DNA of 44,304 bases from Candidatus Sedimenticola endophacoides (GCA_003062205.1 PQCP01000108.1:1-44304); one strand, 5' to 3'. Counted from the first letter of the stretch, positions 1 through 12,164 are shown. A program made the numbers and translations. The notes: generated by a model from the letters alone, not told the origin.

Positions 1-189
1 TACAACCCCGAAAAAATGATCGTCGCCCCGCTAACAGTTACCGGCCTGCCTAGTTCTCGGCTAATACCCTAGTCTGGTTGTACGGTATTTGTGGTCACCT
101 AATGGTTTATGAAACATTCGGGCTAAAAAGGCTGGGGGTTATCCTGCCAAAAAAGACACCGGATGGGAAATGGTAATGGCCCGGCGCGG
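1..189. other. Window edge, region 3' of rpoS, no gene seen
   Basis: This stretch lies downstream of the rpoS stop. I see no convincing reading frame, RNA gene or strong hairpin followed by a T-run on the rpoS strand; a T6 run occurs (minus strand, near 152-157), but the stem before it is weak. The 5' half is less GC-rich than the genes around it. A gene entering from beyond the window edge cannot be excluded. Confidence 0.4.
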
Positions 190-1167
190 CTACTTGAAGA
201 TGGCGTCGACCGAAAATCCATCCTTCTCCAGGATGATCCGCAGCCGCTTCAGGGCGTCCATCTGGATCTGGCGAACCCGCTCGCGGGTCACCCCCAGCTC
301 ATTGGCCACCTGCTCCAGGGTCGAGGTCTCGTAGCCATGCAGGCCGAAGCGCCGCTCCACCACCTCGCGCTGCTTGTCATTGAGTTTGTTGAGCCAGTTG
401 TCGAGATTGGCGTTGACCCCCTCACGCTGCAGGCTGGCGGCGGGATCCTCGCTCTGGCGGTCCTGAATGGTGTCGAGCAGGGGCTTGTCCGCATCCTTGC
501 CGTAGGGGGTGTCCACCGAGGTGATGCGCTCATTCAGGCCGAGCATGCGCTTGACCTCATCCAGGGGCCGGTCGAGCAGGTCGGCGATCTCCTCCGAGGT
601 GGGTTCGTGGTCGAGGGTCTGGGCCAGCTTGCGCGCGGCACGCAGATAGACGTTGATCTCCTTGACCACGTGGATCGGCAGGCGAATGGTGCGGGTCTGG
701 TTCATAATCGCCCGCTCAATGGTCTGGCGTATCCACCAGGTCGCGTAGGTGGAGAAGCGGAAACCCCGTTCCGGATCGAACTTCTCGACGGCGCGGATCA
801 ATCCGAGATTGCCCTCCTCGATCAGATCGAGCAGAGCCAGCCCCCGGTTCATGTAGCGGCGGGCAATCTTCACCACCAGGCGCAGATTGCTCTCGATCAT
901 GCGCTTGCGCGCCGCCGCGTCCCCCTTTTGCGCCAGCCGGGAGAAGTGCACCTCCTCCTCGGCGGTCAACAGTTGCGAAAAGCCGATCTCGCTTAGATAG
1001 AGGCGCGTGGCATCCATCTGCACCGGGGCGTCCCCGGGTTCGAAGGTCTCATTTTCAGCGGTTTCGCTCACACCCCCGCTCCCTGGTTCGCGTCCCGCGA
1101 CAGCACCGCCGGGCTCCGTCCGTCCGGCTCCACTCCCCGAGCCTGTAACCGCCATCCTTTTCCCCAT
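190..1167 (-). CDS. rpoS: RNA polymerase sigma factor RpoS (sigma-38)
   Basis: Sigma factor for stationary phase and general stress; it binds core RNA polymerase and directs it to stress promoters. The protein has a low-complexity N-terminus of about 50 residues, then sigma-70 regions 1.2 to 4. Region 2 contains [18 protein letters not shown] and region 2.4 [17 protein letters not shown]. The C-terminal region 4.2 helix-turn-helix is [20 protein letters not shown]. Its 325 residues match the family (about 330). I chose the ATG at 1167 because GAGG lies 8 bases upstream; a GTG at 1176 and an ATG at 1155 are alternatives. It is the last gene of the surE-pcm-yqaA-nlpD-rpoS run, 15 bases after nlpD, the usual pairing in gammaproteobacteria, where an rpoS promoter often lies inside nlpD. 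Confidence 0.97.
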   Translation of the reverse strand: MGKRMAVTGSGSGAGRTEPGGAVAGREPGSGGVSETAENETFEPGDAPVQMDATRLYLSEIGFSQLLTAEEEVHFSRLAQKGDAAARKRMIESNLRLVVKIARRYMNRGLALLDLIEEGNLGLIRAVEKFDPERGFRFSTYATWWIRQTIERAIMNQTRTIRLPIHVVKEINVYLRAARKLAQTLDHEPTSEEIADLLDRPLDEVKRMLGLNERITSVDTPYGKDADKPLLDTIQDRQSEDPAASLQREGVNANLDNWLNKLNDKQREVVERRFGLHGYETSTLEQVANELGVTRERVRQIQMDALKRLRIILEKDGFSVDAIFK

Positions 1168-1182
1168 ACACGACACCTCGCG

Positions 1183-2007
1183 CTAAGAGCTTGGGCGTAC
1201 CACCTTCAGCGGGTCCATGGGCACGCCGTTGCGCCTGATTTCGAAATGCAGCATTGCACCACCGGTGCCCTTGCTCCCCATCTCCGCGATCCGGGCCCCC
1301 TTGGCGACCCGGTCGCCCTCCTTGACCAGCAGCTTCCTGTTGTGACCATATGCGCTTAAATAGTTCTGGTTGTGCTTGATAATGATCAAGCGCCCATAGC
1401 CGAGCAGCCCACTGCCCGCATAGACCACATCCCCGGCCTCGGCCGCCTTCACCGCCTGGCCTGCGCTGCCGCCGATCTTGATCCCCTTTCTGGTCACATC
1501 GGACGGATCAAACCGCTCCAGTAGTGTCCCCTGTGTCGGCCACAGCCACTGCAACTTTAGCGCTTTTGTCGATTTTATCGTCTTTGGCTTTTCAGGGTAG
1601 TCGGTCTTTCCACTACCGGAGGGGGTGGTTTCACGGGGTTGGCCCGGGCGTAAGGCACCCGTCCGTCTGGGTGCGGAGGCGGACGACCGCGCGGGTTTCG
1701 AGGCGGGCCTGGCAGAACCCGCGGCAAGGCGCAGCCGCTGTCCCGGGTAGATGATATAGGGCGCCCGGATACCATTCCAGGCGGCCAGTTGGCGGTACTC
1801 CAGACCGTAGCGCCAGGCGATGGAGAAGAGGGTGTCGCCGCGCCGGACCCGGTGGTAGCCCGACCGCGCGGGCGCCACCGGCACCGCCGGGGCCCGCTCC
1901 CGGGAGACCACCGGAGCGCGCCTGGGGGGTGAGCCGCATCCCGACAGTTCCAGGGTGGTGGCGACCATCAGCACCAGCAGGAGCGGAAATGTCGCCTTGC
2001 CCGACAT
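1183..2007 (-). CDS. nlpD: NlpD-type lipoprotein, LysM plus degenerate M23 domain
   Basis: Outer-membrane lipoprotein that in E. coli activates the amidase AmiC at the division septum. A signal peptide ends in the lipobox LSGC (Cys24). A LysM peptidoglycan-binding domain follows at about residues 51-95 (HRVRRGDTLFSIAWRYG). After a basic and Ser/Pro-rich linker comes an M23/LytM domain at about 158-268. That domain looks catalytically dead: the usual metal-binding HxxxD is replaced by the GIKIGG segment and the HxH by LHFEIR. This fits an activator, not an enzyme. The start lies 4 bases after the yqaA-type gene and the stop 15 bases before rpoS. The length (274 residues) is shorter than E. coli NlpD (379) but normal for the wider family. 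Confidence 0.93.
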   Translation of the reverse strand: MSGKATFPLLLVLMVATTLELSGCGSPPRRAPVVSRERAPAVPVAPARSGYHRVRRGDTLFSIAWRYGLEYRQLAAWNGIRAPYIIYPGQRLRLAAGSARPASKPARSSASAPRRTGALRPGQPRETTPSGSGKTDYPEKPKTIKSTKALKLQWLWPTQGTLLERFDPSDVTRKGIKIGGSAGQAVKAAEAGDVVYAGSGLLGYGRLIIIKHNQNYLSAYGHNRKLLVKEGDRVAKGARIAEMGSKGTGGAMLHFEIRRNGVPMDPLKVVRPSS

Positions 2008-2011
2008 AGCC

Positions 2012-2590
2012 CTATAGCTTGACCGCCGCCAGGGCCAGCACCACGATCAGCACCGTCGCCCAGCCGAGACCGTCAATGTACCTTCGCAGGGTCGCCTCCA
2101 TGCGTTCACCGCCCCAGGCCATCAGCCCCGCAACCAGGAAAAAGCGCGCCCCGCGCCCGATCACGGAGGCGGCGATGAACGGTAGCATCGCCATCGAGAT
2201 CACCCCGGCGGTGATCGTGAACACCTTGTATGGAATGGGTGAGAAGCCGGCCAGAAAAACCGCCCAAAACCCCCACTGTTCAAACCAGGAGCGCGCCTGG
2301 AGGTACTTGGGATAGTACCCCAGATCATGCAGCAGCGGCTCGATGGTCTCCAGGGCGAGCAGCCCGATCAGATACCCCAGCACCCCCCCCAGGACCGAGG
2401 CAAGGGTGGTCAGGGCGGCCAGCGACCAGGCCCGCTCGGGCCGCGCCAAGGCCATCGGGGCCAGCATCACATCCGGTGGTATGGGAAAAAACGACGACTC
2501 GGCAAAGCTCAACCCCGCCAGGTAGCGGGGCGCGTGACGGTGCGTGGACCAGCGCATCACCCGTTGATAGAGCGCGGAGAACAGGCGCAT
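2012..2590 (-). CDS. yqaA: YqaA-type DedA/VTT-domain inner membrane protein
   Basis: Integral membrane protein of the DedA/SNARE-associated (VTT) superfamily. The family motif region is visible as FAESSFFPIPPDVMLAP near residues 30-46 and a second half-site GFSPIPYKVFTITAG near 114-128, with four to five hydrophobic segments overall. Relatives are proposed to be lipid scramblases or proton-dependent transporters needed for envelope integrity; the exact substrate is not known for this branch. The ATG shares one base with the pcm stop codon (TGATG), so it is translationally coupled to pcm. It sits between pcm and nlpD. The call to family is firm; the symbol is by similarity to E. coli YqaA. Confidence 0.85.
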   Translation of the reverse strand: MRLFSALYQRVMRWSTHRHAPRYLAGLSFAESSFFPIPPDVMLAPMALARPERAWSLAALTTLASVLGGVLGYLIGLLALETIEPLLHDLGYYPKYLQARSWFEQWGFWAVFLAGFSPIPYKVFTITAGVISMAMLPFIAASVIGRGARFFLVAGLMAWGGERMEATLRRYIDGLGWATVLIVVLALAAVKL

Positions 2591-3252
2591 CAGCGTACCC
2601 CTCCCAACAGCGGAACAAAGATCACCGGCTCCAGAATCTCCTTTCCGTAGCCGCCCTCGGTGCGGGTCACCCGCACCAGCGCCTGCTCCTGGCGGCTGCC
2701 GACCGGCAGCACCATCACTCCGCCGGGGCGCAGTTGCTCGACCAGCACCCGGGGGATGCCCTCCGGGGCGGCGGTGACCAGGATGCCGTCGAAGGGGGCA
2801 TATTCGGGCAGGCCCATGCCGCCGTCGCTGTGGCGCAGGCGGATGTTGCGCAGCCCCAGCTCCTGGAAGCGCCGCCGCGCCTGCTGTTGCAGGGGGGCGA
2901 TGCGCTCCACGCTGTAGACACGCTTCACCAGCCGCGACAGGATTGCCGTCTGATAGCCCGATCCGGTGCCGATCTCCAGCACTGTTTCCTGGGGGCCCCG
3001 TTCGAGCAGCAATTCGGTCATGCGGGCAACGATATAGGGCTGGGAGATGGTCTGGTTGTGGCCGATCGGCAGGGCGGTATTCTCATAGGCCCGGCTGGCC
3101 AGGGCCTCGTCCACGAAGATATGCCGGGGGGTGTTGCGTATCGCCTCCAGCACCTGGCGCGAAGCGATCCCCTCCTCCCGGAGGCGGTCGATCAGGCGCT
3201 CGCGGGTACGCGCCGAGGTCATGCCGATACCCTGGTGTTGGATGCTGTTCAC
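2590..3252 (-). CDS. pcm: Protein-L-isoaspartate O-methyltransferase
   Basis: Repairs damaged proteins by methylating L-isoaspartyl residues with S-adenosylmethionine. The SAM-binding motif I is [15 protein letters not shown], followed by the family segments [11 protein letters not shown] and the N-terminal substrate loop with [15 protein letters not shown]. The length (220 residues) is typical. I chose the GTG at 3252: it overlaps the surE stop codon (GTGA) and a strong GGAGGGG lies about 7 bases upstream. A downstream ATG at 3222 is a weaker alternative. Coupling of surE and pcm is a classic stress-survival arrangement upstream of rpoS. Confidence 0.97.
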   Translation of the reverse strand: MNSIQHQGIGMTSARTRERLIDRLREEGIASRQVLEAIRNTPRHIFVDEALASRAYENTALPIGHNQTISQPYIVARMTELLLERGPQETVLEIGTGSGYQTAILSRLVKRVYSVERIAPLQQQARRRFQELGLRNIRLRHSDGGMGLPEYAPFDGILVTAAPEGIPRVLVEQLRPGGVMVLPVGSRQEQALVRVTRTEGGYGKEILEPVIFVPLLGGVR

Positions 3253-4001
3253 CGCCCCACCCCCTCCAGCCAGGAGGCCAGCCCCTCCAGGGCGACATGG
3301 CGCGTCAGATCGACCTGCATCGGGGTGACCGAGACACAGCCCTCGCGCAGCGCATGGAAATCGGTGCCCGGCCCGGCATCCTGCTCCGGTCCGGCGGGCC
3401 CCACCCAGTAGATGGTGCGCCCCCGGGGATCGGTCTCGCGCACCACCGGTTCCGCCTTGTGCCGATGTCCCAGGCGGGTGGCGCGCAGACCGCGGATCTC
3501 GGCATAGGGCAGATCCGGGACATTGACGTTGAGGATGCTGTCGGCGGCCATCGGACGGCGCTGCAGGTGGCGCACCAGATCCACACAGATCCGGGCGGCG
3601 GTCTCGTAGTGACGGGGGGTGTAGCTGTTGATCGACAGCGCCATCGCCGGCAGACCCAGAAACCGCCCCTCGGTCGCCGCCGCCACGGTGCCCGAATAGA
3701 TCACGTCATCTCCCATGTTGGGCCCCGCGTTGGGACCGGCGATCACCATGTCCGGTTCGTCGGAGAGCAGGCCGGTGATGGCCAGGTGCACGCAGTCGGT
3801 GGGGGTCCCGTCGACACTGATAAACCCGTTGCCGCGCTCGTGCGCCCGGATCGGGTTCTCCAGGGTCAGGGAGTTGCTGGCGCCGCTGCGGTCGCGCTCG
3901 GGCGCCACCACCGTGACCCGCCCCAGCCCGGCCAGGGCATCGGCCAATATCTTCAGGCCCGGCGCCTGATAACCATCATCATTACTCAGTAGAATCTTCA
4001 C
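3249..4001 (-). CDS. surE: 5'/3'-nucleotidase SurE
   Basis: Metal-dependent nucleoside monophosphate phosphatase important for stationary-phase survival. The N-terminus [15 protein letters not shown] holds the metal-binding Asp pair, RSGASNSLT the conserved Ser, and [12 protein letters not shown] the conserved Asn. I start it at the GTG at 4001, because SurE proteins normally begin [10 protein letters not shown] and because a TATAGT -10 element at 4045-4050 would place the transcript start close to the alternative ATG at 4037. That upstream ATG would add 12 non-conserved residues. First gene of the surE-pcm-yqaA-nlpD-rpoS run and divergent from the Smr gene. Confidence 0.95.
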   Translation of the reverse strand: MKILLSNDDGYQAPGLKILADALAGLGRVTVVAPERDRSGASNSLTLENPIRAHERGNGFISVDGTPTDCVHLAITGLLSDEPDMVIAGPNAGPNMGDDVIYSGTVAAATEGRFLGLPAMALSINSYTPRHYETAARICVDLVRHLQRRPMAADSILNVNVPDLPYAEIRGLRATRLGHRHKAEPVVRETDPRGRTIYWVGPAGPEQDAGPGTDFHALREGCVSVTPMQVDLTRHVALEGLASWLEGVGR

Positions 4002-4044
4002 GCACCGATCGCTCTCAACCACACGAAATTGGCTCAATCACCGA

Positions 4045-4050
4045 ACTATA
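4045..4050 (-). promoter_or_regulatory. Candidate -10 element for surE
   Basis: On the minus strand the hexamer reads TATAGT, one mismatch from TATAAT. It lies 44 bases upstream of the preferred GTG start of surE. No good -35 is seen; the spacer region contains nine consecutive G (plus-strand C at 4058-4066). This is inferred from sequence only. Confidence 0.35.
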
Positions 4051-4057
4051 CTGGAAT

Positions 4058-4066
4058 CCCCCCCCC
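4058..4066. repeat. Poly-C9 homopolymer tract
   Basis: Nine consecutive C on the plus strand, in the divergent intergenic region between surE and the Smr gene. It falls within the presumed -10/-35 spacer of the surE promoter candidate. Such tracts can slip during replication and change spacer length; whether this one does is not known. Confidence 0.6.
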
Positions 4067-4164
4067 TTCTCATCTCCCGCGCCGGGTGACATGGCGGATT
4101 GCCTGCCGGTGCCGTGCCGCGAAGGGGGTCGCCGGGTGCACGCCCGCAGGCGCGCGCCATCACC

Positions 4165-4181
4165 GCGCCGGAAACCGGCGC
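4165..4181. promoter_or_regulatory. Perfect inverted repeat before the Smr gene
   Basis: GCGCCGG-AAA-CCGGCGC is a perfect 7-bp palindrome with a 3-base loop. It ends 5 bases before a TATACT hexamer at 4187-4192, a plausible -10 for the Smr gene whose ATG is at 4224. The position in the promoter spacer suits an operator, but a random GC-rich palindrome is possible. No known regulator is recognised. Confidence 0.35.
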
Positions 4182-4223
4182 AGTGTTATACTCCCGGCTG
4201 ATCCCGTTTTCCCGATGCGCATT

Positions 4224-4775
4224 ATGAGTGAAGACAACGACGACTTCGATCTGTTTCGCAAACAGATGGATGGGGCGCGGCGTCAGCGCCACGACAAGGC
4301 CGATCCGTTCAGGCGCCGCCGTCCGCTCCCACTGCCCCCCCACCCGGAGGTGACCGGCGACCAGGAGGGGGATGGGCTTGCCGATCTCAACATCGAGACC
4401 CCGGATGAGCTGCTGTTCCAGCGCCCCGGGGTCCAGCACCGACTGTTCCAGGAGCTGCGCCGGGGTTATCTGGCGCCCGACGACACCCTCGACTTGCACG
4501 GCCTGCGGGTAACCGAAGCGCGCCGGGAGCTGGCCGCCTTTATCCGCCACGCCCACCGCCGGCGCATGCGCGTGGTGCGCATCATCCACGGCAAGGGGAT
4601 CGGCTCCCAGGAGCGCCAACCGATCCTCAAGCAGAAGGTAAACCAGTGGTTGCGCCAGATCGACGACGTACTGGCCTTCTGCTCGGCACCGCGTCTCGAC
4701 GGTGGTACCGGGGCGGCCTATGTGCTGCTGGCGCTGAAGAGAGTGCCCAACCACCACAATAAACGCCACCGCTGA
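4224..4775 (+). CDS. smrB: Smr-domain protein, SmrA/SmrB-like nuclease
   Basis: The C-terminal half is an Smr domain: the DLHGLRV motif near residue 90, then the HGKG loop (RIIHGKGIGS), and a final segment ending GGTGAAYVLLAL. In E. coli SmrB this fold cleaves mRNA at collided ribosomes; SmrA is a related endonuclease. The 183-residue length equals E. coli SmrB, and the charged N-terminal half is also alike, so SmrB is the better match, but orthology is not proved. The frame is open to 4029; I start at ATG 4224 (MSED) because the upstream part looks non-coding and a TATACT box lies at 4187. ATG 4215 is an alternative. It converges with truD with 14 bases between. Confidence 0.85.
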   Translation: MSEDNDDFDLFRKQMDGARRQRHDKADPFRRRRPLPLPPHPEVTGDQEGDGLADLNIETPDELLFQRPGVQHRLFQELRRGYLAPDDTLDLHGLRVTEARRELAAFIRHAHRRRMRVVRIIHGKGIGSQERQPILKQKVNQWLRQIDDVLAFCSAPRLDGGTGAAYVLLALKRVPNHHNKRHR

Positions 4776-4789
4776 GCGCCGGATCAACC

Positions 4790-5860
4790 TCAACCGGCGA
4801 CCGGCTCCCCGTCCAGGGACGGGGACGGCGGGGCCTCGCGGAAATCGACGCATTCACGCAACAGCGCGGTGGCGTAACAACCCTTGGGCAGAGTGAATTC
4901 GAGCAGCAGGTCCGCCCCCTCCATCGCCCACTCCAGTCCGCTGACCGGCGCCCGCAGGGCGCGTCGCTCCATGCCGAGACCGGCCCGCTCCAACCCCTCG
5001 CGCCACACCCCCAGCGCCTCCAGCGCCCGCTCCTCCATGCGCGCCACCTCACCCCCGCACAGGCCCGGACCACGCCCCCACAGGGGCGCGGTGGGGTGGA
5101 TATCGCCGCGACTGAAGCGCTCGCGCAGCACATCGTCGATGCCCTCGGCGAGAAAGGTGCTGCGGCTGCCGTCGAGCTGAAAGCACTCCCCGTCGTACAG
5201 CCGGTTCCACCCCCCCAGGGCCAGGCGCTGCGCCACCACCCGGTTGAACAGATGGGAGCGGGCGGCGGAGAGGTAGATGCCGCGCTTGGCGCGGGAGCAG
5301 CGGCGCAGCCGCCCGGCGAACAGCTCCAGCGCCCGCTCCAGATTGGCCCCACCGTGCCCGAAGCGCTGCGGACCGAAGTAGTTGGGAATACCCTCGCGGG
5401 CGATCGCCTCGATGCGCGAGCCGAGAAGACCGGGATCTCCGTCAAATCCGCGCACCCAAAGCGCAAAGCGGTTGCCGCGCAAGGCACCGGTGCGCAGTTT
5501 GCGGGAGTGGCGCCCGGACCGCAGGATACGCAGGGTGTCATCTTCCAGCGCCGTCCAGTCAGGCTCGGGGCGCCCGGCCAGACGCACCGAAAACCACTGG
5601 CGGGTCACGGCGTGGCGGTCCTTGAGACCGGCGTAGCTGACATCCACCGGCCTGACTGCGGCGTGACGGGCCAGGAGCTTGGCCACCCAATCGGTATTAG
5701 TGCCACGCTTTTCGATCTCCAGCAGGATGTGCTCGCCCGTTCCCTCGGGCTCCACCACCGGGATCTCATCGACCCTGAAATCCTCGGGCACGGCACGGAT
5801 CAGACCGCCGCCGGCGGGGCCGCCGAAGGCGTATGGTAGCGGCTCGTTCTCGAACGACAT
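4790..5860 (-). CDS. truD: tRNA pseudouridine(13) synthase TruD
   Basis: Makes pseudouridine at position 13 of tRNA-Glu and some other RNAs. The catalytic Asp lies in the family motif GLKDRHAVTRQWFS (about residues 78-91), preceded by the KRGTNT motif. Further family segments are NYFGPQRFGHGGANL and the C-terminal LPKGCYATALLRE. The length (356 residues) is normal. It starts 5 bases after the ispF stop on the same strand, so the two are probably one transcript; the ispF-truD-surE order is common in gammaproteobacteria, here interrupted by the Smr gene. Confidence 0.96.
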   Translation of the reverse strand: MSFENEPLPYAFGGPAGGGLIRAVPEDFRVDEIPVVEPEGTGEHILLEIEKRGTNTDWVAKLLARHAAVRPVDVSYAGLKDRHAVTRQWFSVRLAGRPEPDWTALEDDTLRILRSGRHSRKLRTGALRGNRFALWVRGFDGDPGLLGSRIEAIAREGIPNYFGPQRFGHGGANLERALELFAGRLRRCSRAKRGIYLSAARSHLFNRVVAQRLALGGWNRLYDGECFQLDGSRSTFLAEGIDDVLRERFSRGDIHPTAPLWGRGPGLCGGEVARMEERALEALGVWREGLERAGLGMERRALRAPVSGLEWAMEGADLLLEFTLPKGCYATALLRECVDFREAPPSPSLDGEPVAG

Positions 5861-5865
5861 GGCGT

Positions 5866-6336
5866 CTACTCCTCCAGGAGTACCACGGCGTGGGCTGCAA
5901 TCCCCTCGCCGCGCCCGGTGAACCCCATCCCCTCGGTGGTGGTGGCCTTGACGTTGAGCCGCGCCTCGGCCATCCCCAGATCACCGGCCAGCAACTCGCG
6001 CATGCGCCCGATGTGGGGCGCCATCTTCGGGGTCTGGGCCACGATGGTCAGATCGACGCTACCGGGACGCAGCCCCCCGGCCCGCAGCTTCTCCACCACA
6101 TCGCGCAGCAGAATCCGGCTGTCGATCCCGGCGAAGGCGGCGGAGCTGTCCGGGTAGTGACGCCCGATATCCCCCAGGCCACCCGCCCCGAGCAGGGCGT
6201 CGCACAGGGCGTGCACCAGCACATCGCCATCCGAGTGGGCCAACAGCCCCTCCCGGTGCGGAATCCGTACCCCCCCGATAATCAATGGGTTGTCGCCACC
6301 AAAGCGGTGTGCGTCATAGCCTTGGCCAATGCGCAT
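5866..6336 (-). CDS. ispF: 2-C-methyl-D-erythritol 2,4-cyclodiphosphate synthase
   Basis: Fifth step of the non-mevalonate isoprenoid pathway; a trimeric metal enzyme that cyclises CDP-methylerythritol phosphate. The start is [14 protein letters not shown] with the metal ligands DxH, then [21 protein letters not shown] with the third ligand His. The 156-residue length is typical. I chose the ATG at 6336, with GGGAGG 5 bases upstream, over an upstream start at 6423 that would add a non-conserved extension. It is co-directional with truD. The pathway partner ispD lies 0.8 kb away; in many relatives the two are adjacent, and here the DsrC-like gene separates them. Confidence 0.97.
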   Translation of the reverse strand: MRIGQGYDAHRFGGDNPLIIGGVRIPHREGLLAHSDGDVLVHALCDALLGAGGLGDIGRHYPDSSAAFAGIDSRILLRDVVEKLRAGGLRPGSVDLTIVAQTPKMAPHIGRMRELLAGDLGMAEARLNVKATTTEGMGFTGRGEGIAAHAVVLLEE

Positions 6337-6390
6337 GGGCGCCTCCCTAGAAGCCGTCGCCACAATCACCTCCCCCAGATTGCGGGAAGG

Positions 6391-6396
6391 ATTATA
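6391..6396 (-). promoter_or_regulatory. -10 element of ispF promoter
   Basis: A perfect TATAAT on the minus strand, 54 bases upstream of the ispF ATG. No good -35 lies 17 bases upstream, so this is a partial promoter assignment. Confidence 0.45.
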
Positions 6397-6609
6397 CCTG
6401 GATACCTGGATCCATAGGTTCATAGAGGATGCAGAGCATAAGAGATTGGTTTCCCGGCGGAATCAAAAAATCTCAGCTTCACCCTCGGATTACGCGGATA
6501 GTAGTTGAACCGCCAGGGAATCAAGAGCTTGCGCTATGCGCCGTCATGAAGCCACGGATGCAGGTTATCCTCACCATAAATAATTCTTTAGTAATTTACT
6601 CTACTATTT

Positions 6610-6638
6610 TTCTGGAACTGGTCTATTCTCATTATCAA
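6610..6638 (+). promoter_or_regulatory. Possible promoter of the DsrC-like gene
   Basis: TTCTGG, a 17-base spacer and TATCAA, about 95 bases before the ATG at 6732. The complementary strand of the spacer and -10 reads GATAATGAGAATAG, which resembles one arm of a Fur box (GATAAT hexamer repeats). Both assignments are weak and rest on eye matching. Confidence 0.25.
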
Positions 6639-6731
6639 CCCCTCACCAGCAGGACCCGGACGAGAGGGCACGGGGATCCAGCAGCGATTCGTGGATTCCT
6701 GAGAAACCAACACCGATTGGAGATCAGACCC

Positions 6732-7076
6732 ATGCCGATACATCATCCTCAAGCTGCCGAACACACCAACCTCCCCCAGAGCTTCCGCGACTGGACACGC
6801 GGCAAGGCCATCGCAAGCGCCGCCGAGGAGGGTATCGATATGACCGAAGCCCACTGGGAGGTGATCGAATTCATGCGCGCGCGCTGCCTCGACCACGGCG
6901 CCGACTGCAACGCCCGGGTGATGATCAGGGCCCTGCAGCAGCAGTTCAAGGAGCGGGGCGGCAAACGCTACCTCTACTCCCTGTTTCCCAGGGGCCCGGT
7001 GGTCCAGGGCAGCCGCATCGCCGGTATCCCCCTGCCCGCCCACTCCCTGGACCTCTCGTTCGGCAGTGTCCACTGA
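6732..7076 (+). CDS. DsrC/TusE-family protein lacking both redox cysteines (RspA-like)
   Basis: The fold signature is clear: TEAHWEVIEFMR near residues 38-49 and the C-terminal block KRYLYSLFPRGPVVQG followed by IAGIPLP. In DsrC two C-terminal cysteines, 11 residues apart, carry persulfide or trisulfide sulfur; TusE keeps one. Here both equivalent positions are serine (Ser94 in QGSRI and Ser105 in PAHSLD), again exactly 11 apart, and the chain runs 9 residues past the second. It therefore cannot carry sulfur in the DsrC manner. Such cysteine-free paralogues have been called RspA, presumed regulatory. The start at 6732 has GGAGATC about 8 bases upstream; the open frame reaches back to 6429 but that part looks non-coding. 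It stands alone, divergent from ispF and convergent with ispD. Confidence 0.85.
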   Translation: MPIHHPQAAEHTNLPQSFRDWTRGKAIASAAEEGIDMTEAHWEVIEFMRARCLDHGADCNARVMIRALQQQFKERGGKRYLYSLFPRGPVVQGSRIAGIPLPAHSLDLSFGSVH

Positions 7077-7129
7077 GCGGAGCCCGCTGAACGACGGACC
7101 TGCCAGCGCCCGGTCAAACGCCCCGGCGC

Positions 7130-7157
7130 GGGTGGGCGGTCTCAGGACCGCCCGCCC
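7130..7157. terminator. Hairpin between DsrC-like gene and ispD
   Basis: GGGCGGTC-TCAG-GACCGCCC (7134-7153) is a perfect 8-bp stem, extendable by one wobble and three G-C pairs to 7130-7157. It overlaps the ispD stop codon and sits between two convergent genes. Neither side has a clear T-run, so it may be a weak or bidirectional terminator. Confidence 0.5.
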
Positions 7158-7849
7158 TGACGGCGCAGGTAAAATTCGGCCAGGGCCAGATCCTCGGGGC
7201 GGGTGATCTTGATGTTGTCGCCATGCCCCTCCACCAGACGCGGCTTGCGCCCCGCCAACTCCAGCGCCGATGCCTCGTCGGTCACCAGCCAGCCCCGCTC
7301 CAGGGCCGTCGACAGGGCCTCGCGCAACTCACCGAGACGGAACATCTGCGGGGTGTAGGCGCGCCACAGCGCCTCGCGCGGCAGCGTCTCCGCCACCGCC
7401 CCTCCCTGGGCCCGTTTCACGGTGTCATGCAGGGGCACGGCCAGCAGCCCCCCCACCGGATGCCCCTCCAGCTCGCCGATCAGGCGCTCGATATCGCTCA
7501 CTCGCAGGCAGGGCCGCGCGGCGTCGTGCACCAGGACCCAGTCATGGGGGGATGCCACCGCCGACAGGGCCTCCAGGGCGTTGAGTACCGAGTGACAGCG
7601 CTCACCGCCGCCCGCGACCCGCCGTACTCCCGGGTGGCGCGCGTAGGCACAGTCGACCCACCAGGCGTCGTCCGCCGAGAGGGCCACATATACCCCCTGG
7701 ATCAGCGGGTGGCCAAGCAGCCTGCCAAGGGTGTGTTCGATCACCATGCGCCCGCCCAGCGGCAGGTACTGCTTGGGGCGCTCTCCCCCCATGCGCCGCC
7801 CGACCCCTGCCGCCGGCACCACCGCCCAATACCCGGGGCCGCTGCTCAC
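7142..7849 (-). CDS. ispD: 2-C-methyl-D-erythritol 4-phosphate cytidylyltransferase
   Basis: Third step of the non-mevalonate isoprenoid pathway, transferring CMP to methylerythritol phosphate. The N-terminal nucleotide-binding loop is [20 protein letters not shown], with [11 protein letters not shown] (metal/CTP site), the segment TPQMFRL and the C-terminal VTDEASALE and [10 protein letters not shown]. Length 235 residues is typical. The start is a GTG at 7849 that overlaps the ftsB stop codon by three bases (GTGA), so translation is coupled to ftsB, the same ftsB-ispD coupling seen in E. coli. Confidence 0.96.
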   Translation of the reverse strand: MSSGPGYWAVVPAAGVGRRMGGERPKQYLPLGGRMVIEHTLGRLLGHPLIQGVYVALSADDAWWVDCAYARHPGVRRVAGGGERCHSVLNALEALSAVASPHDWVLVHDAARPCLRVSDIERLIGELEGHPVGGLLAVPLHDTVKRAQGGAVAETLPREALWRAYTPQMFRLGELREALSTALERGWLVTDEASALELAGRKPRLVEGHGDNIKITRPEDLALAEFYLRRQGGRS

Positions 7850-8136
7850 CGCGCCTCCCCCCCGTCGGGGGTCACCACCTGGTAGAAGATCTCGCCCTCG
7901 CGGATCATCCCCAGTTCGCTGCGCGCCCGCTCTTCGATCGCCTGCAACCCCTGCTTGAGATCGAGCACCTCCGCCTCCAGGGCCCGGTTGCGTTCGCGCA
8001 GGGTCGCCAGCTCATCCCGCTGGGCCGCGATCTCGCGCTTCAGGAGGTGCACCTCGGCCAGGCTCCCATCGCCCACCCAAAGGCGATACTGGAGCACCAG
8101 CAGCAGCAACACCAATGTGGCGATAAGAAGACGCAT
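7846..8136 (-). CDS. ftsB: Cell division protein FtsB
   Basis: Bitopic inner-membrane divisome protein that forms a coiled coil with FtsL and joins FtsQ. A single membrane segment [20 protein letters not shown] sits at residues 3-22, followed by a heptad-rich coiled coil (about 30-70) and the conserved [19 protein letters not shown]. The length of 96 residues is close to E. coli FtsB (103). I chose the ATG at 8136 over an upstream frame opening at 8196, which would run into the eno terminator. It overlaps ispD. Confidence 0.93.
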   Translation of the reverse strand: MRLLIATLVLLLLVLQYRLWVGDGSLAEVHLLKREIAAQRDELATLRERNRALEAEVLDLKQGLQAIEERARSELGMIREGEIFYQVVTPDGGEAR

Positions 8137-8152
8137 GCAGTCTGACCTGGTC

Positions 8153-8187
8153 AAAAAAATGGGGCGTGAAGCCCGCTTCACACCCCA
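8153..8187 (-). terminator. Rho-independent terminator of eno
   Basis: On the minus strand a 12-bp stem TGGGGTGTGAAG/CTTCACGCCCCA (one G-T wobble) with the 4-base loop CGGG is followed at once by seven T. It lies 46 bases after the eno stop and ends just before the ftsB start, so it separates the pyrG-kdsA-eno transcript from ftsB-ispD. Confidence 0.88.
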
Positions 8188-8232
8188 GTAGAGCACTATG
8201 CGGGGCGAGGCTCAACCCGCCCCGGGACGGAA

Positions 8233-9525
<1,293 letters not shown>

Positions 9526-9588
9526 CTAAACAGTGTTACTCTCAAAATTCACTTCGCCGGGGGCCACGTCGGCATGCGGCCCACGGGA

Positions 9589-12164
<2,576 letters not shown>

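Larger units (their letters stand above)
6337..6731. other. Divergent intergenic region ispF / DsrC-like gene
   Basis: This 395-base stretch contains no gene I can support. It is noticeably AT-rich at about 6565-6640. It holds a perfect TATAAT for ispF (minus, 6391-6396), a tandem 8-base repeat TACCTGGA at 6395-6410, an 11-base palindrome AGTAATTTACT at 6590-6600, and a possible plus-strand promoter with a partly Fur-like sequence near 6610-6638. Confidence 0.6.

Noticed and set aside
2230..3411. 393-codon plus-strand frame opposite yqaA and pcm
   Set aside because: Pro/Arg/Gly-rich translation with no domain, antisense to two clear genes.
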